Assembly (NCBI RefSeq): GCF_001983105.1
Contig: NZ_MOMC01000006.1
Coordinates: 45,815 to 54,728 of the forward strand
Reading direction: 5' to 3'
DNA: 8,914 bases
From: Pseudofrankia asymbiotica
Lineage (GTDB): Bacteria; Actinomycetota; Actinomycetes; Frankiales; Frankiaceae
Part shown: in pieces, positions 6,401 to 8,914 of the stretch
Position numbering within the stretch: position 1 is the first letter of the stretch
Layout of the letters: every line of letters starts with the position of its first letter
Translations under genes and position numbers: made by a program
The notes under the pieces: generated by a model
Seen by the model: only the letters and a program-made list of their open reading frames with translations
Databases searched by the model: none
Told to the model about the DNA's origin: nothing

Positions 6401-7498
6401 GCGGCCGGCGCTGTCCTCGCCGTGGCGGCGGACCCGGACGAGGCGGCGGGTCCTGGGCTGGGCACGGGCGGCGGCGCCCACGCTGGCTGGGACGGAGTGG
6501 CCGAGCTCGTCGCCGCGCTGGACCAGCGCATGCCCGGCCTCCTGGCGAACGGCGCGGACGTCGGCGTGCTGCGGGCGGGGATCAGCCGCCTTTGCCGGCT
6601 CGCCGCCGACCACGACCGGCACGCGGCGGCCCTGGCTCTCGACGCGGACCGGCTCGGCCAGCGGGCGCTCCGCGTCGAGGACGCGATCGTCACCGGCGAG
6701 GCGCTCGGCCGGGAACGCCGCGCCACGCTCGACACCCTGGTACGTGACCATGTCGCGTGGCTGGTGCACGGCGTCCGCGCCACGCGGGACACCGCCGGGC
6801 GCGACGCGTTCGCGGCCAGGCTCGCGTCGCTCGGCGACGACCCGGAGCTCCAGGAGCGCGTCGCCGAATGGCGATCCCAGACCCGGCGGTCCATCGCCGC
6901 CTGGCGGCTGGTGGCCACGGGAGACACGGCCGGCCTCACGCGGGAGCCTGGCATCCCGTCGGCGCTCGGCCTGGACGTCGATCTCGGCAGGCTGCGGCGG
7001 CGCCGGCGCGACTACGCGGCGACGCTCGGGAGGATCGGCGGGCCGCTGGCGAAGCCACTGGCGAAGGTGCTCGCGAACCCGGCGCGTGTCGTCGGGAACG
7101 CCGAGCGAGTGGGTGGCCCAGCCGGGACCGCGAGGATGGTCGCGCGGTTCGGCGGCGGTCTCCAGATCGCGATCGGCGCGGCCGAGCTCACGCTGCTGAT
7201 GTGGGACCGGCGGGAGACCGCGAGGTCGGAGCGTGCACGCGCCGAGGAGCTGCGGCTCGTCGAGGACCGGCTGACCGAGGCGGTCGAACGGTTCGAGGCC
7301 TCGCTGGGGAGCCTGGCCCCGCTCGCCGACGACCTCGACGAGCTCGCGCGGCTGCTTCCCGCGATCGCCGGCGAACAACGGCGGGCCACCGACGAGGCCG
7401 ACGCGCTTTCCGCCCGCGCCGCCCGCTGCCGCGACGCGATCGCCGACGCCCGGCGCCTCCTGGGCGTGACCCGCACGCCGCATGACCCCAGGCCATGA
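3491..7498 (+). CDS. Two-headed bacterial dynamin-like GTPase (tandem G domains, membrane segment)
   Basis: This 1335-aa protein has a GTG start. An in-frame TAG at 3485-3487 rules out starts further upstream; a weak GGGCGG sits 6 nt before, and GTG at residue 31 is an alternative. G domain 1 has P-loop GRTGAGKST (100-108), DTPG (145-148) and NSRN (204-207) where G4 is expected. Residues about 305-490 are helical. Residues about 497-561 are Gly/Ala-rich then strongly hydrophobic (ITITPVGLAVIGIGLAILGLA), enough for one or two membrane passes or a paddle. A DADADADA-rich linker at 690-710 leads to G domain 2 with GDYSSGKS (793-800), DTPG (858-861) and TRID (927-930). More helices follow, with an amphipathic/hydrophobic patch at about 1183-1237. 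The layout resembles fused bacterial dynamins such as DynA, which tether or remodel membranes using GTP hydrolysis. A GTPase with a similar G domain lies downstream. The membrane role is inferred from architecture. Confidence 0.85.
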   Translation: MAISRGDTLGAAARRAADRSEKTRRRLAEIVAGLAAELRPSPRDRVEPVHLASPARLVDPRSREIAGVFEATCARLAGEFDALANGPLARLGPVTIALFGRTGAGKSTLVEAIGRGDGSTISPLAVLDHTREINEVPWGDLLLVDTPGFGGESWAQLVEEARAGVERADLVLLCFDSLNQLAPEFATVAEWIAAYGRPAVAVLNSRNRRWRDPDKVTTLRKRAGLSNSLRGHASHIEDEFAAIGLAGIPIVAVSSVRAAHARCDPYRAQDIESRDAALALAGRETLLDWSNLPALEALLAEALGDDNAVHLRLGRLINRVRGELAEADRVLAEQVETPALLLAEQIEAGISRSIRTTGRLADGAAPAGTAGHAAARALAELEGLRGERFTEPEISPGQHVANVATGRLRPARMAARARAADLVERAWRDSRVVSEDEFERYVYQDGEARDTAQAVVDAVVVRYAETLGAVRADTVADLRGVVRRGVADGQTGRLLRLAGTAGGVVASLGGVGLGAAIASAAAGGGAAAAGVGAGLAIGAITITPVGLAVIGIGLAILGLAGKLALDRGQRARDDGHARALADARAAVSETFDRVESAVADACERARVAAFVEYVLPEVDVAITLRRVARAAANRRAVLRSQHGRVETAREPVAVLREAVAACERRSPYGEAAPRMLWLGESWVHDPRGLADADADADARAGAGADAGAPGRPVTGSAADRADGAAAAPGRSGPGRPRPALPEPPRELTPRPRAGDRWLRAVMRSLEVADVDAAGLADLRGLAADRRPRVAVVGDYSSGKSALIRRLLTDDGDGGDGDEGGGDGDGGGGRLATAGPASGARVTTSGVTAYEWRGLLLVDTPGLSSGARAVDGVEHDALARAALEEAALVLHLVTPALSAASDDGLGRAVAPDPVGGSDRLERTIFVLTRIDELSDPVLAPREFRRAVASKRAELTDLLDRLARRAGTDGAVAAGAVLAVAADPDEAAGPGLGTGGGAHAGWDGVAELVAALDQRMPGLLANGADVGVLRAGISRLCRLAADHDRHAAALALDADRLGQRALRVEDAIVTGEALGRERRATLDTLVRDHVAWLVHGVRATRDTAGRDAFAARLASLGDDPELQERVAEWRSQTRRSIAAWRLVATGDTAGLTREPGIPSALGLDVDLGRLRRRRRDYAATLGRIGGPLAKPLAKVLANPARVVGNAERVGGPAGTARMVARFGGGLQIAIGAAELTLLMWDRRETARSERARAEELRLVEDRLTEAVERFEASLGSLAPLADDLDELARLLPAIAGEQRRATDEADALSARAARCRDAIADARRLLGVTRTPHDPRP
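5561..5584 (+). repeat. Four tandem GACGCC hexamers in the inter-domain linker
   Basis: Four perfect GACGCC units encode an alternating Asp-Ala run, followed by a Gly/Ala-rich stretch. This is the flexible linker between the first half of the protein and the second G domain. It is a low-complexity slippage-prone tract that keeps the frame. Confidence 0.85.
5921..5971 (+). repeat. In-frame Asp/Gly-coding repeats inserted near switch I of G domain 2
   Basis: Units at 5921-5935 (15 bp), 5936-5956 (21 bp) and 5957-5971 (15 bp) all begin GGCGAC and encode GDGGD, GDEGGGD and GDGGG. They lie between the P-loop helix, ending RRLLTDD, and the switch-I-like threonines near residue 842. The related downstream GTPase has RLLTDDG at the same place without this tract. 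Confidence 0.8.
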
Positions 7499-7595
7499 AC
7501 GGCCAGGCCACCAGCGGTCTCAGGCCGCCAGCGGTCTCAGACCACGAACGGCTCAGACCACCAACGGCTCAGACCACGAACGGCTCAGACCACGA
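7499..7595 (+). repeat. Six degenerate 15-17-bp tandem repeats between the GTPase genes
   Basis: The units are 7499-7513 (15 bp, degenerate), 7514-7530 and 7531-7547 (17 bp), and 7548-7563, 7564-7579 and 7580-7595 (16 bp). The last three share ACGGCTCAGACCAC, with one C/G change near the end. The array starts right after the TGA of the two-headed GTPase and fills nearly all of the 125-nt gap. There are no spacers, so it is not a CRISPR array. Confidence 0.9.
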
Positions 7596-7623
7596 ATGAC
7601 GCGAGCGACGATCGGACCCGAGG

Positions 7624-8914
7624 ATGACGACTGACACGGCCGGGCAATGGCTCGCGGAACTCCAGCATCGCGTCGCCCAGGTCCTGGGACGGGAACAGGT
7701 CGACGGCCTCGCCGCCGAGTGGTCGGCCTTCGACCGCTGTCCCGAGGTCCAGGTGACGGTCTACGGCCCGTACAGCGCGGGCAAGTCGAGCCTGCTCAAG
7801 CGCCTGCTGACCGATGACGGCACGCCGGTCCCGGACTGGGTCACGGTGGGCGCGGGGCGGTCGACCTTCGCCGTCGGCGGCGTCACGTCGGGGCAGCTGC
7901 GCTATCTCGACACTCCCGGGATCGCGAGCGGGCAGGAGGCGCACGACGCCCGCGCGGACAGCGCGCTGCTGCTGACCGACGCGGTGATGGTGGTGCTGGC
8001 CCCGAGCCTCATCACGTCCGACCGCGGCCAGATCCTGCGGGCTCTGGGCGCCGACCTTGACGCGGTCGCGCCCGTCTTCCCCCCGGGCTCGCGGCTCATG
8101 GTGGTCGCGAAGGCGGACACGGCCGCGGACCCGGCGGACGAGGACCGCTACCGGGCGTTCCAGCGGTCGAAGGCCGCGGAGCTTCGCAAGCTGATCGGCA
8201 CCGCGATGGCGGCCGACGAGTACGCGGTGCACGTCGTCGCCGCCGACCCGTTCGAGGAGGTCGGCGAGGACGCCGATCCGGCACCGTCCGACTACGACGA
8301 CGGCCGGCGATGGGACGGCATCGCCGGCCTGCGCACGGACCTGGCGGCTCTCGTTCCCCACCGCGCCGAGCTGCGCGCCGCGGCGCGGACCCGTTTCTGG
8401 CTCACCCACGGGATCCAGGCCCGCCGGCTTGCCACCGCCGAGCGCGCGTCACTGGCGGAGAGCCTCGAGGAGGCGGGCCGGCAGGGCGCGCGGGGTGACC
8501 GGTGGGAACGGGAGCTGCTCGATCTCGACCGGACCGCCCGCGAGGATCTCGGCGCGACCATCACCGAGAAGTCCAGGGACGCCGAGCGGCAGGTCGGCGC
8601 GGCGGAGGGCGACGAGCTGCGGGCGGAGCTGCGCAGGCGGGTGGAGGCGGCGGTCCAGACCTGGATGGACCGGCACACGACGGGGCTCGACCAGCTCAGC
8701 CGCGAGATCTCCGTCGAGCTCGCGGCCCAGGCGGACCGGCCCGCGGCCGAGGACCTGCGCCAGCTGCTGCGCGACCTGCTGCGCGGACTTCCCGCCGACG
8801 AGTCCGGCGCGAAGCAGAAGGCCGCGGCGAACGGGGTCGGCGTGGTCCTGCGGGAGAACGGTTTCGGCCTGGTCAAGAACATCGTCGAGATCAGGGTCGG
8901 CATGCCGCTGGCCC
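7624..8914 (+). CDS. Dynamin-like GTPase, paralogous to G domain 2 of the preceding protein (3' truncated)
   Basis: The frame is open from ATG 7624 to the right edge, 430 codons without a stop. An in-frame TGA at 7597-7599 and no intervening start codon support this ATG, although the GAGG before it is too close to be a normal Shine-Dalgarno site. The G domain has P-loop GPYSAGKSS (48-56), switch-I threonines near 81-89, DTPG (96-99) and G4-like AKAD (162-165). Residues about 245-385 are charged and helical, with long Glu/Arg/Ala runs typical of a dynamin stalk. Residues 400-430 turn more hydrophobic (GVGVVLRENGFGLVKNIVEI) and may start a membrane-contacting helix; the rest is missing. Shared stretches with the upstream protein include GxYSxGKSxLxxRLLTDDG and DTPGxxSG. 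Adjacent bacterial dynamins often work as hetero-oligomers, so a joint membrane complex is a reasonable inference. The target membrane and trigger are unknown. Confidence 0.85.
   Translation, partial: MTTDTAGQWLAELQHRVAQVLGREQVDGLAAEWSAFDRCPEVQVTVYGPYSAGKSSLLKRLLTDDGTPVPDWVTVGAGRSTFAVGGVTSGQLRYLDTPGIASGQEAHDARADSALLLTDAVMVVLAPSLITSDRGQILRALGADLDAVAPVFPPGSRLMVVAKADTAADPADEDRYRAFQRSKAAELRKLIGTAMAADEYAVHVVAADPFEEVGEDADPAPSDYDDGRRWDGIAGLRTDLAALVPHRAELRAAARTRFWLTHGIQARRLATAERASLAESLEEAGRQGARGDRWERELLDLDRTAREDLGATITEKSRDAERQVGAAEGDELRAELRRRVEAAVQTWMDRHTTGLDQLSREISVELAAQADRPAAEDLRQLLRDLLRGLPADESGAKQKAAANGVGVVLRENGFGLVKNIVEIRVGMPLA

Noticed and set aside
4060..6747. 895-codon + strand open frame inside the two-headed GTPase gene
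   Set aside because: It is the other-phase reading of the same DNA, dominated by Arg/Gly/Pro, with no conserved motif.
5555..7483. 642-codon minus-strand open frame opposite the second half of the same gene
   Set aside because: It is a shadow frame of low-complexity Arg/Pro/Gly/Val with no motif, opposite a clear G domain.
7499..7595. CRISPR-like array
   Set aside because: The units are 15-17 bp, directly abutting, with no spacers and no cas genes nearby.
7585..8409. 274-codon minus-strand frame opposite the last GTPase
   Set aside because: The + strand frame carries GPYSAGKSS and DTPG and is open to the window edge; the minus-strand frame has no motif.

Overview
The window is very GC-rich throughout. 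Coding third positions are almost all G or C, GTG and TTG starts occur, and low-complexity Ala/Pro/Gly/Asp tracts are common. This points to a high-GC actinomycete. A Frankia-like genome is my best guess from protein style, but nothing here proves the genus. All supported genes lie on the + strand. I see no RNA gene, insertion sequence, CRISPR array or phage gene.

Layout: (1) bases 1-357 hold the C-terminal end of a TelA-family (toxic-anion resistance) protein, cut by the left edge. (2) 480-1010 is a small helical protein that best fits the XpaC-like partner of TelA. (3) 1209-3197 encodes a 662-aa fusion: an N-terminal TerD-type domain, a long Pro/Ala-rich linker with three copies of the motif RSPLDL, and a C-terminal TerA-type domain. 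A possible 20-codon ORF overlaps its start as ATGA. (4) 3198-3490 is a non-coding gap with a hairpin after the stop, a promoter-like TTGACC-N17-TACCGT, and a predicted leader of about 210 nt with a perfect 24-bp palindrome. (5) 3491-7498 encodes a 1335-aa protein with two P-loop GTPase domains separated by a helical region and a strongly hydrophobic segment, i.e. a two-headed bacterial dynamin-like protein. (6) After about 100 bp of degenerate 15-17-bp tandem repeats, 7624-8914 encodes a second dynamin-like GTPase, open at the right edge. It has no stop codon in the window and resembles the second G domain of the preceding protein.

Taken together this is a Ter-type stress module (TelA, XpaC-like, TerD/TerA) next to a pair of membrane-remodelling GTPases carrying three G domains. 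TelA, XpaC and TerD/TerA families are known to co-occur in tellurite, phage and stress-resistance loci, and bacterial dynamins often work as adjacent pairs on membranes. My inference is that the Ter proteins form a cytoplasmic, possibly metal-sensing scaffold and the GTPases act on the membrane. The substrate, trigger and output cannot be read from this sequence. Unusual points are the loss of several acidic residues normally conserved in both Ter domains, the repeated RSPLDL motif, the non-canonical guanine-specificity (G4) motif of the first G domain, and an Asp/Gly-rich tract inserted near switch I of the second.
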